Shown piece after piece: positions 44,390 through 56,300 of a stretch of DNA of 64,000 bases. Origin of the DNA: Cheiracanthium punctorium (Eukaryota; Arthropoda; Arachnida; Araneae; Cheiracanthiidae); NCBI GenBank assembly GCA_038373885.1, contig JAWZYV010012281.1, forward strand, positions 112,346-176,345. Direction: 5' to 3'. Every line of letters starts with the position of its first letter. Position 1 is the first letter of the stretch. The position numbers and the translations under genes are program-made. The notes under the pieces are model-generated. The model had not been told where the DNA came from and did not search any database. It saw only the letters and a list, made by a program, of their open reading frames with translations.

Positions 44390-45140
44390 TTACCTGAAAG
44401 AAGTTCGCGGTGTACAAGTTATCAGCATTTCCAGTGAAATACAGGGTGTTTTTTTTTAAACTGGCGGTAGATAGAGACCTCTGTAGCTTGAACTATCAGA
44501 TGCAAAAATACCAAATTTTGCACGGGGACTAGACGACACGGGACAAAGGAATCCGCGGAAAAAAAATGTAGTTCCAAAACTTGCTGATAGGGTGAAATTT
44601 TTCGCTTTATACTTTAAGACAGCCAAAATTATGCATAAAACACGAGGAAATTTTGCAAAATGCAAGATCTGATTACTTAGTCGACACCAACGACAGTATT
44701 TTGATCTATAATCCAGCGATATACAGCCGAATGCAGACCATCTTCGGAAGCTGTCGTATAATCCGACGCTATAAAATCATCTGGCTATTTTTTTTGTTTG
44801 TATACAATGTCAGAGCTGCCAAGTCTCCGGCTTTTTCCGGGAGATTTCCCACCACAAATTTTAGATAGTTTTATCTAGCAATAAATATTTGGACTTATCT
44901 TAAGCACAAATTTGTAAGTGAAAATTAGTCATGGGAAATCTCCCAATAAAAGCTGGAGACTTGGCAGCTCTGCAATGTGATAAACATGTACAAAGTATCA
45001 ACTTTTTTATTATAATTAATTTTTAATTACTTTACATGTTTGGGTGGCCGGGGCGGCTACACCACCGATACTCTATCAGCTGACGTTCATTTTCTTTGCT
45101 AATAATATAAAATGACTCTAAGTACAAAATCTCAGCTGTT
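44390..45140 (-). repeat. Inverted partial copy of the 2-kb segment
   Basis: Read on the minus strand this resembles about 42500-42940 (and 39740-40020). 'ggcggctacacc' with 'catgtttgggtgg', 'gaatgcaga.catc' and 'ttacctgaaagaag' occur in the matching order. It is interrupted by the M6 element at 44811-44972. Confidence 0.65.
44811..44972. mobile_element. M6 MITE copy, 162 bp, with empty site known
   Basis: Ends are CAGAGCTGCCAAGTCTCCGG and the complement of CAGAGCTGCCAAGTCTCCAG. The perfect 6-bp duplication CAATGT is at 44805-44810 and 44973-44978. The homologous place in the 2-kb segment (minus strand near 39880) reads tgtatacaacgtgataaac without the insertion. Confidence 0.9.
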
Positions 45141-47427
45141 TTTCAATGATGACCCCAAAATTCATGCTGGCTCTTGAACTATAAGAAAAAAGTGAAGAAA
45201 TTGACACTTGCATTTTTTTAACATGTCTGCTCTAGTTACTTATATGTAAGTCGAATGTCGATATGCACTGTTATAAAAAGAATGCTGTTTATTTTTAAGG
45301 GAAATAGGTAAACAGCAATTCATATTTTTAAGTCAAACAGATCCAACAATTCAGAATCGGTCAATTTACACTGAAACCATGCGACGTTTATCAATCAAAT
45401 CAGGTGTTAAAAGCATTTTGAAAGCATCAAACGTGTTTCAGAGTACTTCTGCGATGCATTTCAGCTCCAATATTACACAGATTTTCACAGGCGAGATTCA
45501 AGTTGAAGAAAGCCAGTTGTTGGAGTAATGTGAATTGTTTCTTTTTCTGGGAAGTTCAACCGAGAATAAAGAATATCATGCAAAACTTGTGGAAATATAT
45601 TTTGTGATGAGCATCTGAATATGCCGACGTAAAGCATGTGTTAAATCGTATTTTTTTTATAAAAATATTAGTCACAAAAACAATAATACATAATGGAAAA
45701 AAAATTAAATTCGCAATAATAATTATTATTATTACTAATATGTTTGATTATATTTGCCGGGATGATAATCACTAACATTCTGTATGCAGATCAGAGGCAA
45801 AAATGGATAAATGGGCACCTCGAACATTTTTCTTTTCGAACGCCCTTAAATCTGGCTACTCACGTGCTACATCGGGCTACACTCGCGCTAGAATTGGCCA
45901 TGGATCTCTCGTTAGAATTTAATCTCATCTTCCGGGGGTAAAAAAATGTGATTTGCTACTATATAAAAATCCCCTGACCAAAATAATGGTATCAGCCGGA
46001 AAGATCTTCTCCTACGGGTATTTTAATAGCAGAACAGAAAAATACTAACTTGCTTCCACTTCAAGAATTAAATAAAAATAGAAAAAAATTATTTTTTTTT
46101 AAATGGGAAGTCCTTTCAAAATTACTATACGGTGTATTTCTCATGGGGCTTAACAGAAATAAAAAAACTAATTATTGTCGACAATCCATTGTTTTCCTAG
46201 ACTCTGCATAATATCGGACAACTGAAATAACGACTTCAAAGAACATTTACACGTTAGAAAAATATTTTTGCTTTACGATGGTATACTTGTATATTGAATG
46301 GTACTATAATCGAAAAGGCTTAAGTTGTTTCAATTTACGGACAAATCACGGACAAGTTGTGTCAAGTCAAAGTAAGTCAATTCACGGACAAAACATTTAA
46401 TAACAAAAAGAAAAACTCGATTGACAATTTTTTCCGGCATAAATACCTTAATTTTAATTATATTAATTAATCTGACAAAGTTTGTGTATACCAAAAATGA
46501 AAATTTACCGGACAAACGCAAGAGGAGTAATTCAAAGAGAGCCGACTGCCAGCTATCTGAAGCTGGCGAGCCCTCAATGTTTACTGCTAAGAGACACATT
46601 TGCTCTACCATTAAACAGGAGGCCGTTATGCATTCATTTAACTAATAAAGCACTGTTTCTCAAATGTCTTACATAAGAGATTCCGTAAACCAAGTATTAC
46701 TTCTTAGACTTTACTATTTACCACAAATCTGAATAAATGGATACAATCGGCGCCTTTGTGAGTCTGGCTAACTTCACAAGGAAAGTTGCTTCATTTAGCA
46801 GAAAATGTGATTTAACCTATGTAGCACATGATTTTTTTTAAATGTTTATTAATTGTAGTTTATATGTGTTCTGAGGTGTTCATTGGTGATGGAAATAATA
46901 ATAATAATAATAATAAAGCATCGATTTGTTAAGTTTTCTTCAGCTTATAATATAAGTCTCGTTGACGGACTTTCGTGAAAGGACAGCAATCTATAAAATC
47001 ATACTCTGTGCAAAGAATTGGGTTAAGAATGAACGCATGAAACAAAGTAGAACATTTTGTCAGCTTTAGAAGAGAAATAAATGCAAAGTTACCTTAATTT
47101 TTTCGCGTCATATACAGTGGTGACTCTACTTCTCTACTTAGGATTTTTACCTCAAACAATGATTGAGTTTTATTTGTCCTGAAAACTGAAACTTTTTCAT
47201 CTAAAAGAGATGGACTAAAAAAAAGAAAATTGTGAACTTCTTAAATATTTTGCTAATCATTGTATATGCAAATCAGTACATATGAAAATAATTTCTGGAT
47301 TGACATCATCGTTGAATATATTATTCCAGTTTTACTATATGTGTTTTATTATGTAGAGGGACATTGACATAAAGTAAAATCCTAGTATTGAAACTTGACT
47401 GGCAAACATCATTTATAATATAATGAT
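45141..47427. other. AT-rich interval with a (TAA)n run
   Basis: A (TAA)n microsatellite lies at about 46895-46916. Frames of 65-93 codons (45744, 46330, 46421) show no domain. The words 'atgcattcatttaactaataaag' in part recur near 49576, so the two sides of the next element share a short repeat. Confidence 0.45.
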
Positions 47428-47431
47428 TTAA

Positions 47432-49104
47432 GGGGGTCCGGGGCACAAAATTTTATTTTTTTTATTTACAGCTACTTTCTGATGATTTTTTTTTCTGAAA
47501 TATATGTCTATGTCAAGATACCTTTCCATATAAAAAACTCTTGAAAAGATTGAAATTTAATTTTTTAAAAATTAAAAAGTTTAAAATTTAAACATATTTT
47601 ATTTTTGATATAACTGCAGAACCAATAGCTCGATTTGTATATTTCTTTCACTTTTGGACACAGAAAAGATGGCGTTTTAATTTGTCTTCGGGATTTTTTA
47701 AAATATTGTTTATATATTTTTTAATAAATATAAAAGTTAAAAAATCACTCTTTTTAAAGAGTTTTTTAGCTCTAGGGCATGAATTTTCAAACCTTTTGTC
47801 CAAAATCAAAATTCCTGAAGACAAATTATTAAAAATATAATAGAGAAAGTCTGTACAAAATTTCATACCTGTACTATATAAAGAACTTGAGATATATCCT
47901 TTTAAAGTTGAGGAATCGCAAAAAAAACTGATTCCGAGATAAATGGACTTGAAGATTTAGGTATACGTATCAGCAGTATGTGCAAGTCGAACTTTATTGT
48001 GAATTTCTTTGAGGTGATTTTTCGCAGTAACCTTTGTAGAACACACCAACTGTTTTAAGTGTCTGCTAAATGTTTTTGATTCCATTACACTTAAATTCAT
48101 GTATGTGGAAAATAATTCGGGCCCAGCATGTCCCTTTCCTAATGCTTTAGCTGCTTGAACAGCTCTTCTGTTGATACTAAATGGAGATTTAGTTGTCTTC
48201 GTTGACAGACGTTGTGACGAGAGCGTAATAAATTGAAAGTCACAGTTATTGCAGGATAAAACCAATTCATGTGCCAAGCCATATTTTTATCCCAAGCATA
48301 AATTCATACTTGAACTTTTACATTTTTCACAACAGCAATTTTGAAGGATATTCTGCAACACTCCCAGACTTAAAATAATGTTGCATGAAAACAAGGAAGC
48401 ATCAAATTGAGATGGCTCATCACTTTGAACTGCAGGCACACTTATATTATTTTTAAGTTCTTGTGTTCGGCAAAAATCACTTTTACCAGAATCAGAAGTA
48501 GTTGATAACACTTTTTGACGCTTAGCTTTCATCAAGTTCGACTTTTTGGCAGTCGATTTTCTTTTTCGTCCCATTGTTATCGTAGATATGAATGTTTATT
48601 CAAAACACAAGTTCAAACCGAAACATTAAATTATTAACAATTTGAAAACTATTTACACTAACAAACTTTTGTAAAATAAACAGAAAACTTAACAACATTC
48701 ACCAACAACTAACTCAACACAAGAACCTAGCAAAATAAATAAGGCTTTTAGAAAGATAATACAGCACTGTGGAACCGCTAAAACAAGCATGGATCACTAG
48801 AAATATCTAATAAACAAATATCCACTCACTTCACTTCGAAGAAAGTAGAAGAAAAAAAGATATAGTAAAAATAGAGCGATCATAACGGTTTGTTTACATT
48901 CTGACACCCGGAGAGGGCCCTTTAATTCCAGAGAGGTAGCGTGATAAGCACAGCTATTGCAACGTAAAATTTGTTATATCTACAGATGTAATCATCGTAA
49001 AAACATGCGGTTTGCAGTACTTGATTCTAAACATTCTGTAGTATTTTTTAAAGCAAAAAAAATAAAAATGTGTTTTTTTCGAGATTTTTGTGCCCCGGAC
49101 CCCC
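47432..49104. mobile_element. TTAA element (Kolobok-like), 1673 bp, deletion derivative
   Basis: It is flanked by TTAA at 47428-47431 and 49105-49108, with inverted ends GGGGGTCCGGGGCACAAAA and the complement of GGGGGTCCGGGGCACAAAAA. TTAA duplications occur in Kolobok and piggyBac. The only frame is the start of a transposase on the minus strand, so the catalytic part has been lost and the element is non-autonomous. Confidence 0.85.
47957..48574 (-). pseudogene. N-terminal part of a Mutator-like/Kolobok-type transposase
   Basis: The frame starts MGRKRKSTAKKSN, a basic start. Near residues 79-85 it has a CCCEKCK zinc-knuckle-like cluster. A single in-frame stop (TAA, near 48285) follows, and then HELVLSCNNCDFQF with a second C..C pair, INRRAVQAAKALGKGHAG and FSTYMNLSVMESKTF. 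This order (MGRKRK start, two C..C pairs, 'N.R.V.A....G.G', 'F....N') recalls the N-terminal region of the Mutator-like transposase domain found in many invertebrate TTAA elements. About 206 codons are kept and the frame ends before any DDE motif. The name is tentative; the transposon origin is well supported by the flanking inverted repeats. Confidence 0.65.
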
Positions 49105-49108
49105 TTAA

Positions 49109-51422
49109 ATCAGTCTAGTTTTTCAGGGTTAGTGTTTGTAAGAAACTACAACTTTACAAGACACAGACATGCAAGCTTTTTAAACAAGGATTCCTGCTAA
49201 TTTCATTTGGATATGCATAGAAATAGGAAAAGGGCAATTGCTACCGATAGCACAGACTCTAAGCCTTACGAAATCTGTCTTATTGCTCTTTTTTCACATT
49301 TTTTCACATGGAGTGCACTTGTTCTCTTCACGAGGGTGAGAAAACAAATTTTTGTGACTGGTCAACAGTGATGTGAAACGGCCACAAGCAGAGCTGCGCT
49401 CAATTTATATACTTCATCTAGAAAATAAAGAAATTGTAGTGGTTGTACAAATAGAGTCACTTTCAAATGTTTCACTGTAGAGAAAATAACTATATAAAAC
49501 ATATTGAATTTTTAAACAGTCTACAATTTAGGGAAATAAATTATCAAAACATCTTAAAACAAAGGTTTCTGTCATGCATTCATTTAACTAATAAAGTATT
49601 TCTTCTTGAAAGTAACACTTAAATAATGACAGAGGTTTTACAATGCAAAAACACAAAAAGTAGAAGAGAATAAACTTAAAACGTTATTTCCTCATTTATC
49701 TCCAAGACTCCAAATAACCCTTGGCAATACACGTCCATCGAAGAGTGGTAGAAGAGCGAATGTGGCGGCCATCCATAAGAAATTGAACAAACAGATGGAC
49801 CTGTGCTTCTCAGAATCCGGACCGATTCGTTATATGTGTGAGGACAAACATACATTTCTATGAAGAGCCGTAACTGACTTCCAGGCAGGCCGGGATGCAG
49901 TGTTGTTTGAGATATTTTCAATTCTTGTAAAAGTTCTTTCTAATCATTATATATGAAGCCTAGAGCTGTAATTGTTAGAAAACTGTGCTGTCGTGCCACA
50001 AATCCAGACTTAGATTACCGGTTAGCACAAGGTTGTGTCGTCCTTTCATCCTTTAAATGAGGCGACAAAATTAGAACCTCACTTTAATCAGTGCCTTGAA
50101 TATAAATAAAGGCTGTAAGAAAATGAAAGAGCATAGCTGCTAACATAATCGGGGTAGACATAAGCTTTGTCTGGCACATGGGAGTGGTTGCGTTTAGTTC
50201 TGCGCATCTGGTCTGTAAAGGAATTAATTCGAAAATTTGAAGTGATTTTAAGACATTTGATTCTTTTTTTTATAAATTTCTCTGTCATTTTAGCATAAAA
50301 ATTTGCAGTTGCCAGACGGTCCAGTTGTTGCTAACATTGCAGCAGACTTTCTTTAGTTTTTCTTTCTCGAAGACGTTGCTAGCTAGATTAAGAGGTAGTA
50401 GCGTTTCCGAGAAACAATTTTTGGTCTGCTGGTTTTTTTGATATTTCGTTTCTTATCGAATTTAGGTAAGGATGCGGTATGTCTGGCACCTGGGAGCTGC
50501 TGCGCTTAGTTCTGCGCTTCTAAGTTTTCAAAATTGAAATGCCTCCTGCTTTTCTAACTCAAAAAGCCTGATATATTCTTATGCAGATATTTTCTGATTA
50601 AAATGAACATATAATGAATGCAGACCAAATTTGCTTCTTTTCTTATATGCGTTGAATGTCAGTATAAACCGCACTATTTATTTATTGATTTTTGTAATCA
50701 ACATGAATTTAAAATTTGTCTGAAATTTCAGAAAATATAGATCATTAAAAATACACGCAATAAATTATCTATAAAAATATAATACAATAAACGCTGAAAA
50801 TTGGGAAAAGTTTATTAATGGATAAGAATTAAAAAACCTGCAAAAAAATTAAAAATCCTGAGCCCCAGAATAGGATAAAAAAACCTTTCAAGACAAATAG
50901 CCAGGTGCCAGAGACTCAAGAACAAAAGCCAGAGTCCTGGCACATCTGTGAATACTATACAGCACTTATTACAATAAAATATTAATGTTTAAAATATTTA
51001 TATTTTACTAACAGAATCGATTTACCTCACCTGAAAAAGTAAACAGCTTGACCAAAAAGTTCTTAACAAAGTCAGCAAATTAATTAATATTGCTTAGCTA
51101 AGTTAAAAACCAGTTGGATTCATAAAATTTCATTTTTGTTGGACGGGACTAAAATCACACAACACATATCTTGGAATATCCCTGATGTCTGTCTGCGCCT
51201 GCGGAATTCTGTTTGCATAAAACTGCAGTACGAGCTTCGAACAAATACACACCAAAAAAAAAGAAAAAAAAACTGTGACGACACGCATTCCGCAGAATTC
51301 TCAGAAAACGAGTGGGGGCTGCTTTAAGCAATGCTGAAAACGACATTGCAAATTGCCCGGTGTATAGTACATTCACATACTACGGGCGGTGCGGTCCCAC
51401 TTGCTAGAAACGGTAAAGATGT
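49109..51422. other. Unassigned interval
   Basis: Only a short direct repeat was noticed: 'tctggcacmtgggag' with 'ttagttctgcgc' at about 50168 and 50478. The frames at 49676-49921 (minus) and 51136-51327 have no recognisable domain. Confidence 0.45.
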
Positions 51423-51430
51423 AGGGGTGG

Positions 51431-51598
51431 CAGTGGCGTAGCCAGAAATTTTTCATGGGGGGGGTTACGACTACTGCAACTCACATATTTGTATACGTGT
51501 GTGTGATAAGGGAGTGAAGAATACACATTTTGTATAGCAAACAATTCCTCCGGAGGGGGATTAAGACGCCCCTATCCTCCCCCTTGGATACGACACTG
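51431..51598. mobile_element. hAT-type MITE, 168 bp
   Basis: Ends are CAGTGGCGTAGCCAGAAATT and the complement of CAGTGTCGTATCCAAGGGGG, a terminal pattern (CAGTGGCGTA..) typical of hAT elements. The 8-bp flanks aggggtgg and agagttgg agree at 6 of 8. Non-coding. Confidence 0.75.
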
Positions 51599-51606
51599 AG
51601 AGTTGG

Positions 51607-51985
51607 GGACATTTCTTGGAAAATTTTCCCTTCCTCTTTCAGTGTGTGCCAACGCTGTACGATGAAATACACTAATAATTAAAAAAAAATTGTACTTTTT
51701 TATAGTTGATGCGTATTATCAGTTACGAAATTAACGATTCTGTTCCTTCATTAATAACATTTCGAGTATTCTGTAAAGGACATCATATTTTCCAAGTTGT
51801 TATTAACCATGGAAAAGAACTGTAAAAAGAAGATTTAGTTGAATATTGCTTTTTCTGCTTATAAAAAATTTCTTTCTTTGAACACTTATTTACTATTTAG
51901 TTTAATTGTAGACTGCATTTCAAATCAGCCCACCCTATTAGTTATAGAATACACGAAATGGAATTTGCACTATTTTATTTGTCCA
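51607..51985. other. AT-rich interval
   Basis: Nothing recognised. Confidence 0.4.
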
Positions 51986-51989
51986 TGTC

Positions 51990-52095
51990 AGAGTCCATGT
52001 GTGGTTCATAGACTTTCGCAGCAATATCTATCGAGAGATTTGGCATCCAGGAAGTTCAGCCAAGGACGGCCGACTGTTACGACCAGAGCCAATGA
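51990..52095 (+). pseudogene. Tc1-like transposase fragment cut by the next element
   Basis: The frame VHRLSQQYLSRDLASRKFS followed by QGRPTVTTRAND matches the 'V.RLW.RY..TG...R..GQGRP..TT..DR' linker of Tc1 transposases. It stops at the TA where the mariner-type element begins at 52098, and no continuation is seen past 53686 or 56978. Confidence 0.55.
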
Positions 52096-52097
52096 TA

Positions 52098-53684
52098 CCG
52101 GGTGTCCAGAAAAGGACTCCCTGATTTCGAAATTAAGTATCTCGAAAACAAAGATCGATAGAGGAATGCAGTAAACGGTATGTTTATTGTGAAAGCACTA
52201 AGAATTTTATACAGCAGTTTGAAATAATAGTTACAAAAGCTGCTAAAAGATGGCGCTGTAATCGCAATACGTAATGCCTATGATAAATAGCGATCCGAAG
52301 CCCAGAGCGATCAGGTCCGCTGTTGAAGCGTGAAAGGAGGTTAGCGTACCGAAGGAAGAGATTAAAACCGTGTACTCCATTGAACAACGCGTTTTTCTGG
52401 TGCTAGAGTACCACAGGTTAAAAGAGAGTCCTACGCAACAAGGCGCAGTTTTCAAGCACAATTTAATGTTCCAAAAGGATCCGATGCGAAAACCATTCGT
52501 ACGCTCTTCGCCAAATTTCATCGAACAGGCAGCGTAACTGATGATATAGTGGCGAATGTTGGCCGCAAGCAAACTGCAGTTACGCCTGCAAATGTCGCCA
52601 CAGTTTCTGGAATGATTCAGCAAAATCCAATGTCATCGGTCCGTAGAATTGCATCTGAGACTGGTTTGAAGCGTTCCAGCACGCATAAAATACTGAGAAA
52701 GAGCCTACACATGTTTCCATTCAAAATTCAAACTCACCAGGCCATACCCGTACGAGCTGTGCAACAAAGTATAGACTTTGCTAATCACATGCTCACAATG
52801 AGTGACAGTGAAGGATTTGATGTTGGCTGCATCTGGTTTACAGATGAAGCACACTTTCACCTGAATGGATTCGTGAATAAACGGAACTGTCAATTTTGGG
52901 GTTCCGAAAATCCATATTGGTGTGAAGCGAAACCCCTGTATTCTCCTAAAGTTACTGTGTGGGCTGCAGTATGCAGACGAGGCATTATTGGCCATTTTTC
53001 ATGCGAGAAACGGTCACTAGTGAACGTTACGTTGCAATTTTGGAACAATTTATCGCCACACAGCAAGTGCTAGAGGATCGACCACGTACTGAATGGTTTA
53101 TGCAAGATGGTGCCCGACCACATCGTACCGAACAAGTGTTTCGCTTTCTTGATGAATACTTCGGGAATCGAGTCATTGCTTTAGAATATCCCAAATTTAC
53201 TGGTGCAGGCATGGATTGGCCTCCATATTCCCCGGATTTGACTCCCTGTGACTATTTTTTGTGGGGGGGGGCAAATTGAAAAACATTGTCTACCCGAAGC
53301 ATCCCGCCACACTGGACGAGCTTGAATCGGCGATCTGTGTGGCATGTGAATCCATTTCTCTTGAGACACTACGAAATGTGATGGGAAAATTCATTCTTCG
53401 TTTGCGCCACCTCTGTAGTGCCAATGGTGAACATTTTGAAAACATTGTGATGTGATTTTTTGCAAAGAATGTTTTCATACGATTATTTCATTTATGTATG
53501 CTGATAATGAGCTGTACACTGTACAGCGCCATCTGATAGCAGCTTTTGTAACTATTATTTCAAACTTCTGTATAAAATTCTTACAGCTTTCACAATAAAC
53601 ATACCGTTTACTGCATTCCTCTCTCGATCTTTGTTTTCGAGATATTCAAGTTTGAAATCAGGGAGTCCTTTTCTGGACACCCGG
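52098..53684 (+). mobile_element. mariner/Tc1-superfamily element with ~165-bp inverted repeats, 1587 bp
   Basis: TA lies on both sides (52096-52097 and 53685-53686). Ends read CCGGGTGTCCAGAAAAGGAC on both strands, and the inverted similarity extends about 165 bp inward, to 'gatggcgctgta'. It has a single transposase gene in the plus direction. The two inverted repeats are closely similar, which suggests a fairly young copy. Confidence 0.9.
52376..53454 (+). pseudogene. mariner/Tc1-superfamily transposase, three frameshifts
   Basis: It begins YSIEQRVFLVLEYHRL, with GTG where ATG is expected. After a one-base shift near 52445 come FNVPKGSDAKTIRTLFAKF and GRKQTAVTPANVATVSGMIQ, with the helix-turn-helix SSVRRIASETGLKRSSTHKI-like region (52549-52980). 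The catalytic blocks are WFTDEAHFHLNG, EWFMQDGARPH and WPPYSPDLTPCDYFLWG. By my count about 47 residues lie between the second and third catalytic Asp, more than the 34 of classical mariner. A second shift lies near 52980-53030 and a third in a run of nine G near 53265, after which LDELESAI and the stop at 53454 follow. The domain order matches transposases widely found in arthropods. The product is not functional as read. Confidence 0.88.
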
Positions 53685-54387
53685 TATATAGATATACAGG
53701 GTGTCCAGCCTTAATGTGACCCAATAGCTAATTCCCGAACCATTCGGTTTAGATATGCACTTCCAATTTGAAAAATGTTTTAAAAAAGGTAAAGAATGTT
53801 TTTACGTGCTTTTCGAACCAAAAAACCCATTTAGAAAAAAATTACAAAAATTAAATTTTTATACGGTCCCCAGGTCCTATCACTTATATTTAGGAAAAGA
53901 TGCAGCACACAAAAACAAAGTAAACACAAAAAGTTTCATTTTATTACGTTAAAAACCGACCAAGTTATGGAACTTTGAAAATCATACATTCATCCATTTT
54001 CTCGGCCAATTTCAAGAAGCTAGTAAGGGACCGTCTCCAAAGTGAAATTAATTAGAACTCTGCCAGGAAACATTCGCTCTTGCACGTCACTCTTATGTAA
54101 ATCGTTTTTAAATTTAAAAGTACACACATTACGTTAATATTACAATAACTGAGTACTTAAGAAACAAAATTTATTCTGTGTACGTGTAAAACATAGATAA
54201 AATAAAATATTTTGGACGAAGAAAACTTTTCAAAAGCAGTTCCAAAAACTTAGACTTATTTGCCTGCGGCTTCTGACTGAATTGCTGCGGTACTGATCAT
54301 GGCAAACGTTAAAAATCTGTTGTGTAGTCGCTTGCAATTGCATACAGTCGTATTCTAACATTACGAATTCTAGTACAGGAGAACGAG

Positions 54388-54790
54388 ATGTATACAAATG
54401 AAGAATACTGCGAAATGGTACTGTTGTATGGGCAGTGTAATCGAAATAAGAGAGAGGCGGCAAGACTTTATGCCATTAAATTTCCCAGTCGAAGACATCT
54501 ATCTTATTGTACAATTGCCCGTGCTGTTCAACGCTTGTATAGAACTGGGAGTTGTCATAGACGTATTCCCTTGTCTCGTGCCACACGTTCAAGCTTGCGG
54601 ATACCCGTTGAGGATGTTCTAGGATATGCCTGGCTCATCCTGAAAGTAGTGTCCAGGATATTAGCAAGGCTTGTTCCTACTCAAAATCGACGGTGTGGAA
54701 CATATTACATACGTACGGTGCATTTCCTTATCGTCCAGTGCTGGCGCAGGAGCTAATGTCTGGAGACCAGTTGTATACATCTCGTTCTCC
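54388..54790 (+). pseudogene. Transposase N-terminal helix-turn-helix region, truncated
   Basis: The ATG lies at the inner edge of the left arm. The frame reads MYTNEEYCEMVLLYGQCNRN, REAARLYAIKFPSRRHLSY, then IARAVQRLYRTGSCHRR. After one shift near 54630 it continues HPESSVQDISKACSYSKSTV and GAFPYRPVLAQELMSGDQLY. This is the paired helix-turn-helix start (DUF4817-like) of transposases common in arthropods and distantly related to mariner. The end of the frame runs into the right arm before any catalytic motif, so the DDE half was deleted. Confidence 0.7.
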
Positions 54791-54797
54791 CATACTA

Positions 54798-56300
54798 CAC
54801 TCATATCCATAAATTAAGGATAATGAAGTTCAGGCAAAGAAAGAGAAAGAAGCAAAACAAATTTGACTTATTTGTAAAGTCTATTTATTAAACAAAAAGT
54901 AAAGAGCAAAAAAGATGCTATATGTTTGACATAATTAATAAAAATTGCAAGTTTTACTCCCTTGACCAAATTTCAAAAAAGAACCTATTTACAAAAAACA
55001 GTATAACATGGTTAGTAGGATGGTTAATACGGAGTATGTCTCCCGGACGATGCAATACAGGCCTGACAACGCCTAGGCATGATCAGTATCAAATGATCAA
55101 TCTGATCTTGGGGAATATTACACCACTCATCAAGCAATGCACTCCGAAGTTCCGGTAGACAGGTGGGAGGGGGTTGACGGGCTGCAATTCGTCGGCCAAG
55201 CATATCCCACACATGCTCTATTGGATTCAAGTCCGGTGAGTATGCTGGCCAATGCATACGGGTGATAACCTCCTATTGAAGGCATTCGTCTACAATGTTT
55301 GCACGGTGAGGACGGGCGTTGTCATCCATAAACACAAATTCAGCACCCATGGCGCCCCGAAACAAACGTACATGTTGTTCCAGAATGACATCCCGATAGA
55401 TGTGGCCTGTCATCGTTACACTCTGAACATGCAGGTCAGTTCTGGAACCAAGAATAATTCCTCCCCAAACGAGCCATCCTGCACCACCGTAACAGTGTCT
55501 TTCAATAATGTTCTCTTGGTGGTAACGGGTACCTGGCTCTCTCCAGATGAATGTCCGGCGAGAATCAGACTCCAAACTAAACCTGGACTCGTCGGAAAAC
55601 ATCACACCAAGACCACTGTTGCGGTGTCCACAATGCATGCTCTCTACTCCAGGTTAATCGCAGGCGACAGTGAGTTGCGGTAAGTGGAACACATCTGACA
55701 GGCCTACGAGCATATAGACCAATGTGCCCTAAGCGTCTGTACACGGTCTGCCTTGAAACTGTCGTACCGGTAGCTGAAGAGAGCTGACGAGACAGGTCTG
55801 ATGCTGTACTCCGTCTGTTTCTTTTGGCAGTAACTGCCAAATAGCGGTCCTCATTCGGCGTTGTAACTCGGGGGCGACCTGTGCTGTAACGTCTACTCAC
55901 ATTACCATCATCTTGGAATCGTTGCCAAAGCCTGGAGATGACACTCTGGGCGATTCCAAGTTCCTCGGATACTTCCAGCTGGGTACGTCCACATTCCAGT
56001 CGTCCGATAATTCTGCCACGTAAAACATCATCCAAATGCTTCCTTTGTGCCATAACTATGCGGTTTTTGCACTGAAAGGCTTTCACAGCGCTTGTGAACA
56101 ATTTTACTTCTTTGCCACCATTCCTTATATACCCCTCTCTTACACTCTCGTCATTGTGACGTACCATCCACGCCATCTGGTGGTTTCCTGTAATTTGCAC
56201 ATTCTTCAAGTTGTGTGTGATCATTCCACAGGTGAAATTTTTATTTTAGAGATCAATTTCTGTGTGATTCTGAATTATCCTTAATTTATGGACATGAGTG
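54798..56300 (-). mobile_element. Tc1 element, 1503 bp, nearly intact
   Basis: TA lies at 54796-54797 and 56301-56302. Inverted ends CACTCATATCCATAAATTAA and CACTCATGTCCATAAATTAA extend about 28 bp. It is inserted in the right arm of the 701-bp element; rejoining the flanks ('ctcccatac'+'tagaattcg') restores the complement of the left arm. It carries one transposase gene on the minus strand. Confidence 0.93.
55024..56053 (-). pseudogene. Tc1 transposase, one frameshift and one stop
   Basis: The chosen start is MAQRKHLDDVLRGRIIGRLE at 56053, because it fits the usual Tc1 beginning; the frame is open further upstream. The paired-type DNA-binding domain follows: IAQSVISRLWQRFQDDGNVS, GRPRVTTPNEDRYLAV, SRQTVYRRLGHIGLYARRP. 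After a shift near 55600-55630 come VMFSDESRF (first Asp), FVFMDDNARPH (second Asp) and YSPDLNPIEHVWDMLGRR (Glu), a DD34E spacing. A stop replaces a codon between DECLQ and EVITRMHW near 55270. The end SSGRHTPY is the family's normal C-terminus. About 343 codons, the expected length. As read it is inactive, by two lesions only. Confidence 0.9.
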
